This document shows positions 25,770 to 34,359 of a stretch of DNA of 64,000 nucleotides, one piece after another. Within the stretch, counting starts at the first letter, position 1. Every line of letters begins with the position of its first letter. The stretch spans positions 5,170,410 to 5,234,409 of the forward strand of contig NZ_JH976537.1 of the NCBI RefSeq assembly GCF_000309385.1. Reading direction: 5' to 3'. The stretch comes from Nodosilinea nodulosa PCC 7104. GTDB lineage: Bacteria; Cyanobacteriota; Cyanobacteriia; Phormidesmidales; Phormidesmidaceae. A program made the translations under genes and the position numbers. The notes under the pieces are model-generated. The model worked only from the letters and a program-made list of their open reading frames with translations, did no database searches and was not told where the DNA came from.

Positions 25770-26738
25770 TTAAATCGGCCTGGGGGAAGGGGAGTCCATC
25801 ACCTCTTGCAGAATACTGAGAAACTTTTCTAGGACGATGGAGGAATCCTTCTGGCGCCATACCGCTGTGATGTGGCGAACCAGGGAAGCCCCCTCGATCG
25901 CCCTGTAGACAACGCCCTGGCGGCCCAGCACCTGCACGTGGCTGGGCAGAACAGCGATGCCCACCCCCGCTGCGGCCAGGCTCAGTAGAGTAACAATGCC
26001 GGTGGCGCGAATGGTGTTGACAACTTTGGGCTCAAACCCCGCCGCCTGACATAGGGTAATCACCTGTTTGTAGAAGGGCAAAATATCCAGGGACGGGAGA
26101 ATAAGCGCTTCATCTTTTAAGGCCCTCAGCGGAATCTGAGGCATTGGAGCCAGCGGATGATGGCCGGGCAACACCAGCAGGAACGACTCCTGGGCAACCG
26201 GCCTCCAGCTTAAGTCTGCATCGCCCTCGTAGGGTGTTTCGGTGCGGTGAAATACGACATCGAGCTGGTGGGTTTTGAGCAGCGAAATCTCTTCGGGAAC
26301 GGTGACTTCCCGCAGCTCCAGCTCTACGTCTGGAAAGCGCTGCTGAAAGCGTTTTAGCACCTCGGGAAAAACCGTGTTGGCAACGGAGTTGTGGATGCCG
26401 ATGGTCAGGCGGCCAAGCTGCCCCTGGCTGGCGCGCTGGGCTTGGCAAACCGCGCGATCGAGGTGGACCAGCGCCAGCTGCACCTCTTCTAAAAACGCCT
26501 GCCCGGCGGCGGTTAGCTCGATTGGCTGGCGGCTGCGATTAAGTAGCCTGACCTCAGCGGTATGGGTACTTAGCGACCGCTCCAGGGCCTGAATTCTCTG
26601 GCTAAAGGGAGGTTGCTGAATGCCCAGACGTTTTGCGGCCTCGCTGAAGTTGTTGTCGGCCTCTGCCAGCAGCACAAAGTAGCAGATCTGCCGCAGCTCA
26701 AGCCGAAGCAGGGATGGAAGATGCATAAAATACGCCAT
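25770..26738 (-). CDS. LysR-family transcriptional regulator
   Basis: 322 residues. The N-terminal winged helix (ELRQICYFVLLAEADNNFSEAAKRLGIQQPPFSQRIQALE, about 14-52) and the C-terminal substrate-binding fold are typical of LysR proteins. It diverges from the diiron-enzyme gene at 27124, so that gene is a likely target. A perfect 6-4-6 palindrome immediately upstream suggests autoregulation. ATG 26738 and ATG 26726 are both possible. The second leaves the palindrome fully in the leader. Confidence 0.9.
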   Translation of the reverse strand: MAYFMHLPSLLRLELRQICYFVLLAEADNNFSEAAKRLGIQQPPFSQRIQALERSLSTHTAEVRLLNRSRQPIELTAAGQAFLEEVQLALVHLDRAVCQAQRASQGQLGRLTIGIHNSVANTVFPEVLKRFQQRFPDVELELREVTVPEEISLLKTHQLDVVFHRTETPYEGDADLSWRPVAQESFLLVLPGHHPLAPMPQIPLRALKDEALILPSLDILPFYKQVITLCQAAGFEPKVVNTIRATGIVTLLSLAAAGVGIAVLPSHVQVLGRQGVVYRAIEGASLVRHITAVWRQKDSSIVLEKFLSILQEVMDSPSPRPI

Positions 26739-26754
26739 ATATCTCGAAAGATAT
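26739..26754. promoter_or_regulatory. Palindromic candidate operator at the LysR gene
   Basis: ATATCT-CGAA-AGATAT, a perfect palindrome directly before the LysR start codon in the divergent LysR/diiron-enzyme region. A related TATATCTT follows about 20 bp away. Candidate LysR site. Confidence 0.45.
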
Positions 26755-26975
26755 TTTACTATATTCTGCTATATCTTCTAGGGTATATGCGATCGCCGCC
26801 CCGACCCCTTCTCCCGAGAAATCAGGGACTCGGGACAGCGCTTCGACTGCGCGCTGCGCTTGCCCACCCTGATACAAAATCTGCTTTGGGACACCCCAGT
26901 TCAAAACAGGCATCTCACAAAAGCATGGCGGTGCAACGCCCCTGCAAACCGGGTGTACCCAGCAGAACTCAGTGT

Positions 26976-27087
26976 TATAGCCGTAGTCGCGTTGGGTAGG
27001 ACATCCAAAAACCCCATGAACGCTCAAACGCTTGAACGCTCAAACGTTCATAGGAGACTTGTCTTAATCAGACTGGCCACAGCTATA
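26976..27087 (+). repeat. MITE-like repeat, family 1, copy C
   Basis: 112 bp with termini TATAGCCGTAG (26976) and the matching inverse CCACAGCTATA (ends 27087). Its core shares GGACATCCA-AAACCCCATGAACGCTCAAACG with copy A and carries one extra GAACGCTCAAACG unit. It sits 36 bp upstream of the diiron-enzyme start and could affect its expression. Confidence 0.8.
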
Positions 27088-27123
27088 CCCCCAAAAGTCC
27101 CCCTAGCTATCCAGGTAAACTGT

Positions 27124-27891
27124 ATGAAAACTGCCGATCTGACCGCTTCTACCTCCAGCCGCCTGCACCGGGCCGAACTCCCCACGGCGGCTAAGGTCCA
27201 GGAACTTGCCATCACAGATAGAACGATTGCCTACTGCAACGCGGCCCTCGACGGCAGCCGCTTTTTTAGCCTGCTCCAGGCCGGGCAGGTTTCAGCGCCC
27301 CTGATGCAGTACGTGTTTTTGCAGTATCACCACTGGCGCGATCGCCTGCACCAGTGGTTTGGCCTGTGCATCGTCAAAGCCGGAAGCTGCACCGACCCCG
27401 ATCAAAAAGCGGCGCTTTTATCCCTCTCTGACCACATCTTTACCGATTTAGAAGACGGGCACAGCGAGATGTACGTCGAATTTTTGCACGACCTTGGCCT
27501 CAGCGATGACGACATTGCCGCCGCCCAGCGCAGCGCGGCTACCACCGCCTACGAGCGCTCTTTTTTCGACCAGTTTAGCTACGGCACCGACAACTTCTAT
27601 GAGGCGCTGGCGGCCTTGAGCGGTCGGGAACTGTGCGTTTCGGTGCGCAACGGCAAAATTCTGCGGCATTACTTCGATGCCCGCGCCATGAAGCAGCCAA
27701 CCTGGCTGAGCCTCCACGCCGAATTGGAAGTTAACCATTTTCAAGATTCAATTCGCCCGGTGCTAATTCACGCCGAAGATTCAGCCATGCCCGCCCGCGT
27801 GGTCGCAGCCATTGACCAAGGCATCGATCGCCATGTTCAGTATTTCGAAGATCTGCTGCAAGAGTATGAGTCTACCTGCAAATCAACCTAG
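27124..27891 (+). CDS. Iron-containing redox enzyme (heme-oxygenase-like diiron oxidase family)
   Basis: 255 residues, all-helical, resembling the TenA/PqqC-like HDO superfamily. Likely metal-ligand regions are LQYHHWRDRLHQWF, LEDGHSEMYVEFLHDLG and LHAELEVNHFQDSIRP. Characterised HDOs oxidise amino acids, fatty acids or aromatic substrates with a diiron centre. This substrate is unknown. The frame is open back to 26860, but that part runs through a repeat element, so I chose ATG 27124. LysR genes lie on both sides. The 3' end overlaps the convergent LysR gene by 9 bp. Confidence 0.75.
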   Translation: MKTADLTASTSSRLHRAELPTAAKVQELAITDRTIAYCNAALDGSRFFSLLQAGQVSAPLMQYVFLQYHHWRDRLHQWFGLCIVKAGSCTDPDQKAALLSLSDHIFTDLEDGHSEMYVEFLHDLGLSDDDIAAAQRSAATTAYERSFFDQFSYGTDNFYEALAALSGRELCVSVRNGKILRHYFDARAMKQPTWLSLHAELEVNHFQDSIRPVLIHAEDSAMPARVVAAIDQGIDRHVQYFEDLLQEYESTCKST

Positions 27892-28848
27892 GTTTTGAAT
27901 CACGCTCAGCAGATTGTTCAAGGGCGCAGACCGATGGTGTCGGTGCCAGGCCGCCACGATTTCCAGCTCTGGAGAACTGCCCAGAATCGACCGATAAACG
28001 ACGCCGTGACGCTGCAGATTCTTCACGTTGGCGGGCAGAATGGAAATTCCGACACCCCCGGCAACCAGACTCAGCACCGTTGAAATCCAGGCCGCTTCCT
28101 GCTTAACTTTGGGCTTAAACCCTGCCTCTAGGCAGAGCTGATCGATCTGATCGCGCAGCCCGTACAGCAGGTTGGCGGGCGGCAGGATAAACGATTCTTT
28201 TGCCAAAGACGCGATCGCAACGCCAGTAGCTTGGCTGGCAAAACGGTGCTTTTCAGGAAGTATTAAAATCAGCGGTTCTCTGAGAACGATCTGAGTTTCT
28301 AAATCTAAATTTCCATGGTTTCCCTCAACAGTTCGTAAGTTATGCGCATGGAAAAAACCTACATCGAGCTGCTGCTGCTTCAGCTTTTCAATCTGGTCGT
28401 AGGATGCGAGTTCTTGAAGAACAAGCGTCACCTCTGGATAGCGGGCGTAAAACGATCGCAAAATATCCGGCAGTTTGCTGTTGGCGATCGAGGTATTGAT
28501 GCCGACGATCAGCCGCCCCTTTTCCCCCCGGCTGATCTGCTGGGCGGCTTCAATCGCCTGGGCAGTCTGGGCCAGGATCAAACGGGCTTCCTTCAAAAAT
28601 GCCTGTCCGGCATCGGTTGGGGCAAGGGGGCTGCGCCGAGTTCGATCGAATAGCTCAAATTTCAGCCTGGTTTCCAGGCGCTTGATCTGCCGACTTAAAA
28701 AGCCCTGGTCAAGCCCGAGATGCTTGGCCGCCTGCACAAACCCTTGCTGGTCAGCGACGGCAACGGCAAGTTTGAGGTCCCCGAAGTCCAGATCGTCCCA
28801 ACTGGGGCCAGACGGGCCACTAGCAGATTCTGAAGGAGGTACAGCCAT
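27883..28848 (-). CDS. LysR-family transcriptional regulator
   Basis: 321 residues with an N-terminal winged helix-turn-helix (LAVAVADQQGFVQAAKHLGLDQGFLSRQIKRLE, about 28-60) and an effector-binding domain. It diverges from the aspartoacylase gene, the usual arrangement of a LysR activator with its target, and converges on the diiron-enzyme gene. The N-terminal 20 residues are serine/proline-rich. Confidence 0.9.
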   Translation of the reverse strand: MAVPPSESASGPSGPSWDDLDFGDLKLAVAVADQQGFVQAAKHLGLDQGFLSRQIKRLETRLKFELFDRTRRSPLAPTDAGQAFLKEARLILAQTAQAIEAAQQISRGEKGRLIVGINTSIANSKLPDILRSFYARYPEVTLVLQELASYDQIEKLKQQQLDVGFFHAHNLRTVEGNHGNLDLETQIVLREPLILILPEKHRFASQATGVAIASLAKESFILPPANLLYGLRDQIDQLCLEAGFKPKVKQEAAWISTVLSLVAGGVGISILPANVKNLQRHGVVYRSILGSSPELEIVAAWHRHHRSAPLNNLLSVIQNLG

Positions 28849-28852
28849 GACA

Positions 28853-28878
28853 AATTAATCATATTTAGTTGATAATTA
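28853..28878. promoter_or_regulatory. Imperfect dyad between LysR and aspartoacylase genes
   Basis: AATTAATC (28853-28860) and GATAATT (28871-28877) form an imperfect dyad in the divergent control region. Candidate LysR site, weak. Confidence 0.25.
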
Positions 28879-28958
28879 TGCCGACTATAACATTGGTTGG
28901 CTGTGGTTTAATCTCTGCCAAGGCGATGAAGTCACTGCAAAAGGCAGGTAGGGCATAT

Positions 28959-29837
28959 ATGGACAGCGTGAACCGGGTCGCAATTGTGGGTGGAACCCAC
29001 GGCAACGAGCTGATCGGCGTGCAGTTGGTTAAAAAGTTTGGCCAACGCCCTGACCTAGTTCAGCGATCTACGTTTTCAACCCAGGTGCTGCTGGGCAACC
29101 CCCAGGCCGTTGCTGCCAGAGCCCGCTACATCGATCGAGATTTGAACCGCAGCTTTGAGCGCGATCGCCTGAACGACAAAACGCTGGCAGGTTGCGAAGA
29201 CCGACGGGCCAGGCACCTCGACCAGGCGATCGGCCCTACTGGTGACGCCCCCGTCGATGTAATTGTGGATTTGCACAGTACGACCAGCAACATGGGGCTG
29301 ACCCTAATTGTAGATAGCGAAGATAGCTTCACGCTCCGGCTGGCATCCCATCTTCAATCCCTAAACCCATCCGTCAAGGTTTACAGCACGGCTGAATCGG
29401 GGCGTGGCCGGGTTGCCCTGCGATCGCTGGCAAAATTTGGCTTTTGCCTTGAGGTTGGCCCCGTAGCTCAGAATGTTGTAGACGCCAGACTTTTTCAAAG
29501 TACAGAAGCTTTGGTCAGCTCAATTTTGGACTATCTAGATCAGTACAACCAGGGCAAATTCCTTCAGCCCAATTTCTCGCTCACTTTGTATCGCTATCTC
29601 AAAGCAGTTGCCTACCCCAAAGATGAACATGGAGAGACACAAGCGATGATTCATCCCGAACTCCAGTTCAAGGATTATGAGCCGCTTCATCCAGGTGATC
29701 CGATTTTTTTAACCCTTGAAGATAAAACAATTGCTTACGAAGGCACGGCGGTTGTATACCCAGTATTCATTAATGAAGCCGCCTATTACGAAAAGAGTAT
29801 TGCTATGTACTTGACCGAGAAAAAGCAGATTTCTTGA
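28959..29837 (+). CDS. Aspartoacylase (AstE/AspA zinc carboxypeptidase-like family)
   Basis: 292 residues. Zinc-site and catalytic motifs of aspartoacylases are clear: GGTHGNE near residue 11, DRDLNRSF, and VDLHSTTSNMG. The C-terminal domain is the capping beta domain with a glutamate-containing loop. The enzyme deacylates N-acyl-aspartate or related N-acyl amino acids. I chose ATG 28959 because the family begins about ten residues before GTHGNE and an AGGTAGGG sequence precedes it. ATG 28878 is the alternative. It is followed 10 bp later by the DUF4344 gene. Confidence 0.88.
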   Translation: MDSVNRVAIVGGTHGNELIGVQLVKKFGQRPDLVQRSTFSTQVLLGNPQAVAARARYIDRDLNRSFERDRLNDKTLAGCEDRRARHLDQAIGPTGDAPVDVIVDLHSTTSNMGLTLIVDSEDSFTLRLASHLQSLNPSVKVYSTAESGRGRVALRSLAKFGFCLEVGPVAQNVVDARLFQSTEALVSSILDYLDQYNQGKFLQPNFSLTLYRYLKAVAYPKDEHGETQAMIHPELQFKDYEPLHPGDPIFLTLEDKTIAYEGTAVVYPVFINEAAYYEKSIAMYLTEKKQIS

Positions 29838-29847
29838 TGCTATTGCT

Positions 29848-30687
29848 ATGTGTCCCGTGAAAAAAGCTCAGATCGATCTTCTAGGAACTGTAAAAACTAT
29901 AGTCCTTTCTACTGCTGCAATTTCTGCCTCCTTTGCAGTCCCGCCAAGCGCTCAAGCTCAATCTTCGGATGGACAAATCTACGTTGAATATCAATTTGCC
30001 CAAACGGCCCGATACCAAGACATGTCGGCAGATCTACAGTACAGGGAAATATTTGAAGCCTATGCCGATTCAATGACTCAGTTGTTCAACCTACCTCGTG
30101 ACATCATAGTCTCCTTTCAAGAGTGCGGATTTAGCAACGCCTATTACAAGCCAGAAACCAGCGAAATTACCATATGCTATGAGCTTCTCGATCAAGTCAG
30201 GATGGATTTTTTGTATTCAAATGTCGTCACCGCAGAAGACTCTCCTGAATATGCAATATCTGCTGGAATATTCATTTTTCTCCATGAACTAGGCCACGCT
30301 TTGATCCATGACTTTAATCTTCCTGTGCTAGGGCAAGAAGAGGATGCTGCGGACCAGATTGCAACCACTTTTCTAAGTTTTGGCGGCAAAGATAGTTTAG
30401 GAATTGCTTGGGCAGCAGCCTTCGATCTTTTGATTACTTCTGAGTATGAAAGTGTTTTGCCTAGCTCTACAGATGAACATTCTTCTGCACAAGAGCGGTT
30501 TTATAACATCGCTTGCCTAAGCTATGGCAGCAACCCCTCAGAATACACAGACATTCCAGAGGAAATTTTGCCTGAGAGTCAAAAACCTCGATGTATAGAG
30601 CGATCGCAGCAAGTTTCTCAGGCTGTTCTCCAGTTAATTCAACCCCACGTTCGGCTACAACAAGATGGAATTATGGGTTTCCAATAA
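29848..30687 (+). CDS. DUF4344 family secreted metallopeptidase-like protein
   Basis: 279 residues. A signal peptide (hydrophobic to about residue 34, SAQAQ) implies export. The zinc motif HELGHA (His146, Glu147, His150) and the downstream EEDAADQIAT (Glu164/165, probable third ligand) match DUF4344 putative metallopeptidases. No substrate is known. It starts 10 bp after the aspartoacylase stop and may be in the same transcript. Confidence 0.82.
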   Translation: MCPVKKAQIDLLGTVKTIVLSTAAISASFAVPPSAQAQSSDGQIYVEYQFAQTARYQDMSADLQYREIFEAYADSMTQLFNLPRDIIVSFQECGFSNAYYKPETSEITICYELLDQVRMDFLYSNVVTAEDSPEYAISAGIFIFLHELGHALIHDFNLPVLGQEEDAADQIATTFLSFGGKDSLGIAWAAAFDLLITSEYESVLPSSTDEHSSAQERFYNIACLSYGSNPSEYTDIPEEILPESQKPRCIERSQQVSQAVLQLIQPHVRLQQDGIMGFQ

Positions 30688-30787
30688 TCTTACTTTTTGA
30701 GTTTACGGGAGTCTTTAATGGCTAATCTACTGTTATTTTGATTGCCCTAACAACAAAAGCCTTTAGTTTAGGAGCTTACTTATAGCC

Positions 30788-32365
30788 ATGGCTTACCTCA
30801 CCTTTCTCATCCTCCTGATTGGGCTAATTACGGTTTTTAATTTAGTAATTAAGCCAACCAAACGCCGTAAGCGTAAATCTCGCTTTCCCAAACATTCTCG
30901 GAAAACTTATCGGACTTCAGATGCTTCCCCGATACTGATTCAAGATCGAGATAAAGTTCGGGTCAACAGTGAAGATGATCGGCCAGACCTTCAACAGAAT
31001 ACAGGGCCATCCAGTACATCTAGTGTTGAAGAAATCACTTATCCAACTACACAGACTTTCAAACCACCAGTTCGTGAGCGAGACAGAGTATGGTTTAACA
31101 CCGAAGACGATCGGCCAAGCTTTCAACAGGATGTAGGACCATCTAGCACTTCTAGCATTGAAGAGCTTACAAAGTACCTTAATTGTGGCAACAATCCGGA
31201 ATTCCGCCGTCTCGCTGCCAAACTCCTAGGTCAAATGGGTGCAGATGCAGTTTCGGCAATTTCACCATTACTAATCGCCTGTGTCGACATTAGCAAAACT
31301 GTGCGAAAAGAAGCCCTAAATGCCCTTCAGCTAATCGATCCCTGCTGGCCCAAAAATTCGGAAGTTTACAAGGTCTTTCCAAGGTTAGCAGAGGAGTTCA
31401 AATACTCATACTGCTTCCAAAAGGCATATTCCGAAGATGTGAGCCAAGCTGCTTACAAACTGCTGCAACAGATCGGTAAACCAGCGGTTTTTTATCTGGC
31501 TAACCTGATTGTAGAGGAGGGGGACAAAATAGAATACAAGGTGCGCGCAATTCAAGTTCTAGCTGATATTGGTGCAGATGCTGAGAGCGCTGTGCCCCAG
31601 CTAATTCAGGCGCTAAACAGCAAATCGTCACAGGTGCGGATGGCGGCGGCTAAGGCGCTGGTAAATTTCGGATCTTTTGCAAAAGCCGCTATCCCATCCC
31701 TTATAGTCGGTCTCGGTGACCGAGATGCCGATGTTCGCAAGGCTATGACAGCCTGCCTAGCAGCAACTGAACCTGCTGTGCCAGAGCTTCTACCGCTCCT
31801 GGGAGATCGCAATCCCAATGTTCGCAGAGCTGTAGCTAACGTCCTAGCGCAAACTGGCCCGCAGACCGTGCCGATGCTAACTGAAATAGTTTCTCATTGG
31901 TGTGCTAAATCGAAAGACTATAACGATGAATTCGAGAAACATCAAAGAATGGCTGAAGCTGCCTTACATCTATTAGGAAAATTTGGCTCCCATGCTTCGG
32001 TGGCTGCGCCGACTATTGCGCTAGCGCTGGCAGATCCAAATTCAAACATTAAGCTTGCCGCAATTCAAACATTGGAGAAACTCGGTCCACAGGCTTCGGC
32101 AGCGATGCCATCCATTGCTCTAATGTTGCTAGATCCAGACCCAAATACAAAGTTTACGGCATTCCGATTGCTGGAAAATATCGATCGCAACTGGATGTCT
32201 AATTCTGCTGTAATTGACGCGATCGCAGGCTTCGCTGGGCAGTCAAGCAAATCGAAAAAGCCTGAAGAGATAGCCAGAGATGTTTTTGCTCAGGCATTTG
32301 CTGCAATTGACGTGAATAAATTCCCTACATTTTTGGAGAATAAAAATGGACTTGGTTTTCATTAG
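30788..32365 (+). CDS. Membrane-anchored HEAT-repeat protein
   Basis: 525 residues. One N-terminal membrane helix (3-22) is followed by a strongly basic stretch (KPTKRRKRKSRF), so the rest is probably cytoplasmic. Residues about 50-120 contain an acidic motif repeated twice about 45 residues apart (VNSEDDRPDLQQNTGPSSTSSVEE and its near copy ending SSIEE, partly shown). From about 125 onward there are at least seven HEAT/PBS-lyase-like repeats (AAKALVNFG, AIQTLEKLGPQASAAMPSI and others). Likely a scaffold or protein-interaction role; no partner can be named. Confidence 0.75.
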   Translation: MAYLTFLILLIGLITVFNLVIKPTKRRKRKSRFPKHSRKTYRTSDASPILIQDRDKVRVNSEDDRPDLQQNTGPSSTSSVEEITYPTTQTFKPPVRERDRVWFNTEDDRPSFQQDVGPSSTSSIEELTKYLNCGNNPEFRRLAAKLLGQMGADAVSAISPLLIACVDISKTVRKEALNALQLIDPCWPKNSEVYKVFPRLAEEFKYSYCFQKAYSEDVSQAAYKLLQQIGKPAVFYLANLIVEEGDKIEYKVRAIQVLADIGADAESAVPQLIQALNSKSSQVRMAAAKALVNFGSFAKAAIPSLIVGLGDRDADVRKAMTACLAATEPAVPELLPLLGDRNPNVRRAVANVLAQTGPQTVPMLTEIVSHWCAKSKDYNDEFEKHQRMAEAALHLLGKFGSHASVAAPTIALALADPNSNIKLAAIQTLEKLGPQASAAMPSIALMLLDPDPNTKFTAFRLLENIDRNWMSNSAVIDAIAGFAGQSSKSKKPEEIARDVFAQAFAAIDVNKFPTFLENKNGLGFH

Positions 32366-32406
32366 GAAGGCTAAGTACATTGAGAAAAATGCTGTCTACC
32401 TCTTGA

Positions 32407-32568
32407 ATGCGCTCAGATGCTCAATTTTACCGATTGTTTTTTGAGGCATTTAGTTTTGATAGCGAGCTAATTCTTAAGCAAGACCTTGGAAAACATAAAC
32501 CGCCGGAAAATTCTCTGCCTGGAAATAGATTTTTTGACGAGAAATTGATAGCGAAAGGATATCTTTGA
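32407..32568 (+). CDS. Small ORF, possible remnant of a DUF2887/Rpn-like gene
   Basis: 53 residues starting MRSDAQFYRLFFEAF, which resembles the first residues of cyanobacterial DUF2887 (Rpn-type nuclease-like) proteins (M.TD..FYRLF). The rest does not fit, so this is probably a decayed remnant. Its TGA overlaps the next ATG (TGATG), so it may be translationally coupled to the following gene. Confidence 0.35.
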   Translation: MRSDAQFYRLFFEAFSFDSELILKQDLGKHKPPENSLPGNRFFDEKLIAKGYL

Positions 32569-33632
32569 TGAAAAACCTAGAAGGCATCATAATCTTGATC
32601 TTGGTATTTCTAAGCATATGGCTAGCCTATGAATTTCTGATTAGGCGACGATCTTTAGCAGGGAAGCAAACCTCAAGTCAAAGTACGGCAAACCCTATAT
32701 CTTCAAAACTTTCCCCTCGATCGCCGTCAGTATACTCACTGTCTGGCCGCTCGCTCTCATCCCCTCGGGAAGAAATTAAACGAGCTGCGCCAAGCCCTTT
32801 ACCTGCCCCAAAAATATCCTATAGAGCTGCACCATCGCCGCCAACAAATTCTCAGCCTACTGTGCCATTTACTCCACCTGAGCGATCGGCAAGCGCAGAT
32901 TTTGCTGAGCTGAAAATGCAGCTAAAAGAGCTTGCCGACTTGGCATGGGTAGCCCCGCAACCCTGGACAACCTCAAAGTTTCTACTTAGCCCCGCCGACA
33001 TTGACCAGGCTGCTAAACCCGAGCAGGTGGTTAAGATTTTTCTGGATCATGCTGCGCGATCGGTACCGGGTTTTCAGGTACCCTGTATGACCCCACATAC
33101 TGTTGTTACTTCGGTGCCCTTTGCCGCCGGTATGTTTGAAGTTGATGAAGCGGGGTGGGTCACTATTAAGCTCAGCTCAGACTTCTTTAAAGATAGACTA
33201 GCAGCGCATTCCATCCTGGCCCATGAAGTATGCCACTACATTTTGAATAATCACGGCTTTCGCAAAAGTGATATTCTGCTCAACGAAAGATACACAGATT
33301 TGTGTATGTTTATTTGCGGATTTGGACAAATTTTTCTGGCTGGCTATAAGCGCGAAGAAACAGGCGACCTTGGCTGTGGGCACCGTCTAGGGTATTTGAA
33401 AGATTCAGAGTATGAGTTTGCCCAACAGCATGTGCTAAATCTTTACCAGCTGTATGAGCAAAATGCTCCCGATGAGCTAGATCTGCTCAAGACGCGATTA
33501 AGAAAGCTGCTTCAGGGTGATGAAGGAGCCTGCTATCGGTATATCAAAGCTGAGAGAGAACGAAATCTCCACAGGTCAGAGGCACAGCTTTACCGCGACG
33601 TTATTGATCAGCTTGAGCGCGATCGCCGTTAG
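32568..33632 (+). CDS. Membrane-anchored protein with HExxH metalloprotease-like motif
   Basis: 354 residues. An N-terminal membrane helix (6-25) is followed by a basic, serine/proline-rich linker to about residue 110 and then a globular domain. It contains AHEVCHYIL (His219, Glu220, His223), the HExxH zinc motif, and NERYTDL with Glu240 as a plausible third ligand. I do not recognise the family. ATG 32568 has AAGGAT nine bases upstream. It is likely a membrane-bound zinc hydrolase; this is inferred from the motif only. Confidence 0.65.
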   Translation: MKNLEGIIILILVFLSIWLAYEFLIRRRSLAGKQTSSQSTANPISSKLSPRSPSVYSLSGRSLSSPREEIKRAAPSPLPAPKISYRAAPSPPTNSQPTVPFTPPERSASADFAELKMQLKELADLAWVAPQPWTTSKFLLSPADIDQAAKPEQVVKIFLDHAARSVPGFQVPCMTPHTVVTSVPFAAGMFEVDEAGWVTIKLSSDFFKDRLAAHSILAHEVCHYILNNHGFRKSDILLNERYTDLCMFICGFGQIFLAGYKREETGDLGCGHRLGYLKDSEYEFAQQHVLNLYQLYEQNAPDELDLLKTRLRKLLQGDEGACYRYIKAERERNLHRSEAQLYRDVIDQLERDRR

Positions 33633-33752
33633 CTGAATATTACCCGATTAACTAATCCAGGGGCCTGAAACTATTATCAGCAGGCCTGGGCTGATTAGCG
33701 AAAATAATTGAATTGCTTACTAAATGCTGTTCAAACAGGAGTACATCTTAAC

Positions 33753-34148
33753 ATGGCTAGGATTTTCCCAAAGAAACTGAATAGAGTTCGATATTTTTGT
33801 TATAACCTGGCCCTATTAATTGCATTGGGCGGATGCTCAGGAGTTTTGCTGCCTTTAATAAATAGCTACAGATATCAGCAGGACATGTTCTCAACTGAGT
33901 CACTGGTCATGCAGACCGCCGCAGTCGGCCTTAACGTTAGCATTCTTGGCTTTAAGCTTCTCATGCTAGACATGCCACGCATTCGGAGTATTGGATGGTC
34001 GACTTGGACAGTGCTTTTAATGGTGATTCCGTTTGTCAACGCACTTATGCAAATTCTGTTGCTTATCTTGCCTATGAATTTTTTCGACGCAGACGACTCT
34101 TTGATGAAAAATGTATTGCAAAAGGCAAAAGCCAGGAAGAGGAAGTGA
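33753..34148 (+). CDS. Small membrane protein of unknown function
   Basis: 131 residues with three hydrophobic helices (about 16-37, 55-73 and 82-104) and a very basic C-terminus (KAKARKRK). No family recognised. ATG 33753 is preceded by AGGAG. A TTG 45 bp upstream is less likely. It follows the HExxH protein by 120 bp in the same direction. Confidence 0.55.
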   Translation: MARIFPKKLNRVRYFCYNLALLIALGGCSGVLLPLINSYRYQQDMFSTESLVMQTAAVGLNVSILGFKLLMLDMPRIRSIGWSTWTVLLMVIPFVNALMQILLLILPMNFFDADDSLMKNVLQKAKARKRK

Positions 34149-34201
34149 TCGTTAAGCCTTTCAGCTATAATTTTCAAAGTTGCTGTTCTGTTTTTATCTG
34201 A

Positions 34202-34359
34202 TTAACTAACAAAAGTTCTGATGTAGGTTGGTGTTGAGCGAAGCGTTCGCGTAGCGTTTCCAAAGGAAAAAACCCAACGCCAGTAACGGTTTTGTTGGGT
34301 TACGCTAACGCTAAGCCAACCTACGGCAGTATAAGGGTTTCAAGGGTTTTTTCAGTCAA
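34202..34359 (-). repeat. MITE-like repeat, family 2, copy 2 (inverted)
   Basis: 158 bp, terminal inverted repeats TTAACTAACAAAA (34202-34214) and TTTTTTCAGTCAA (34347-34359), inverted relative to the copies at 20675 and 37712. It carries the same AGCGAAGCGTTCGCGTAGCG hairpin as copy 1. It ends 12 bp before the disrupted membrane-protein gene and may have replaced its promoter or start. Confidence 0.85.

Noticed and set aside
26860..27123. Upstream extension of the diiron enzyme by 88 codons
   Set aside because: The sequence runs through a MITE-like repeat and has no homology to the family. ATG 27124 gives a normal-length protein.
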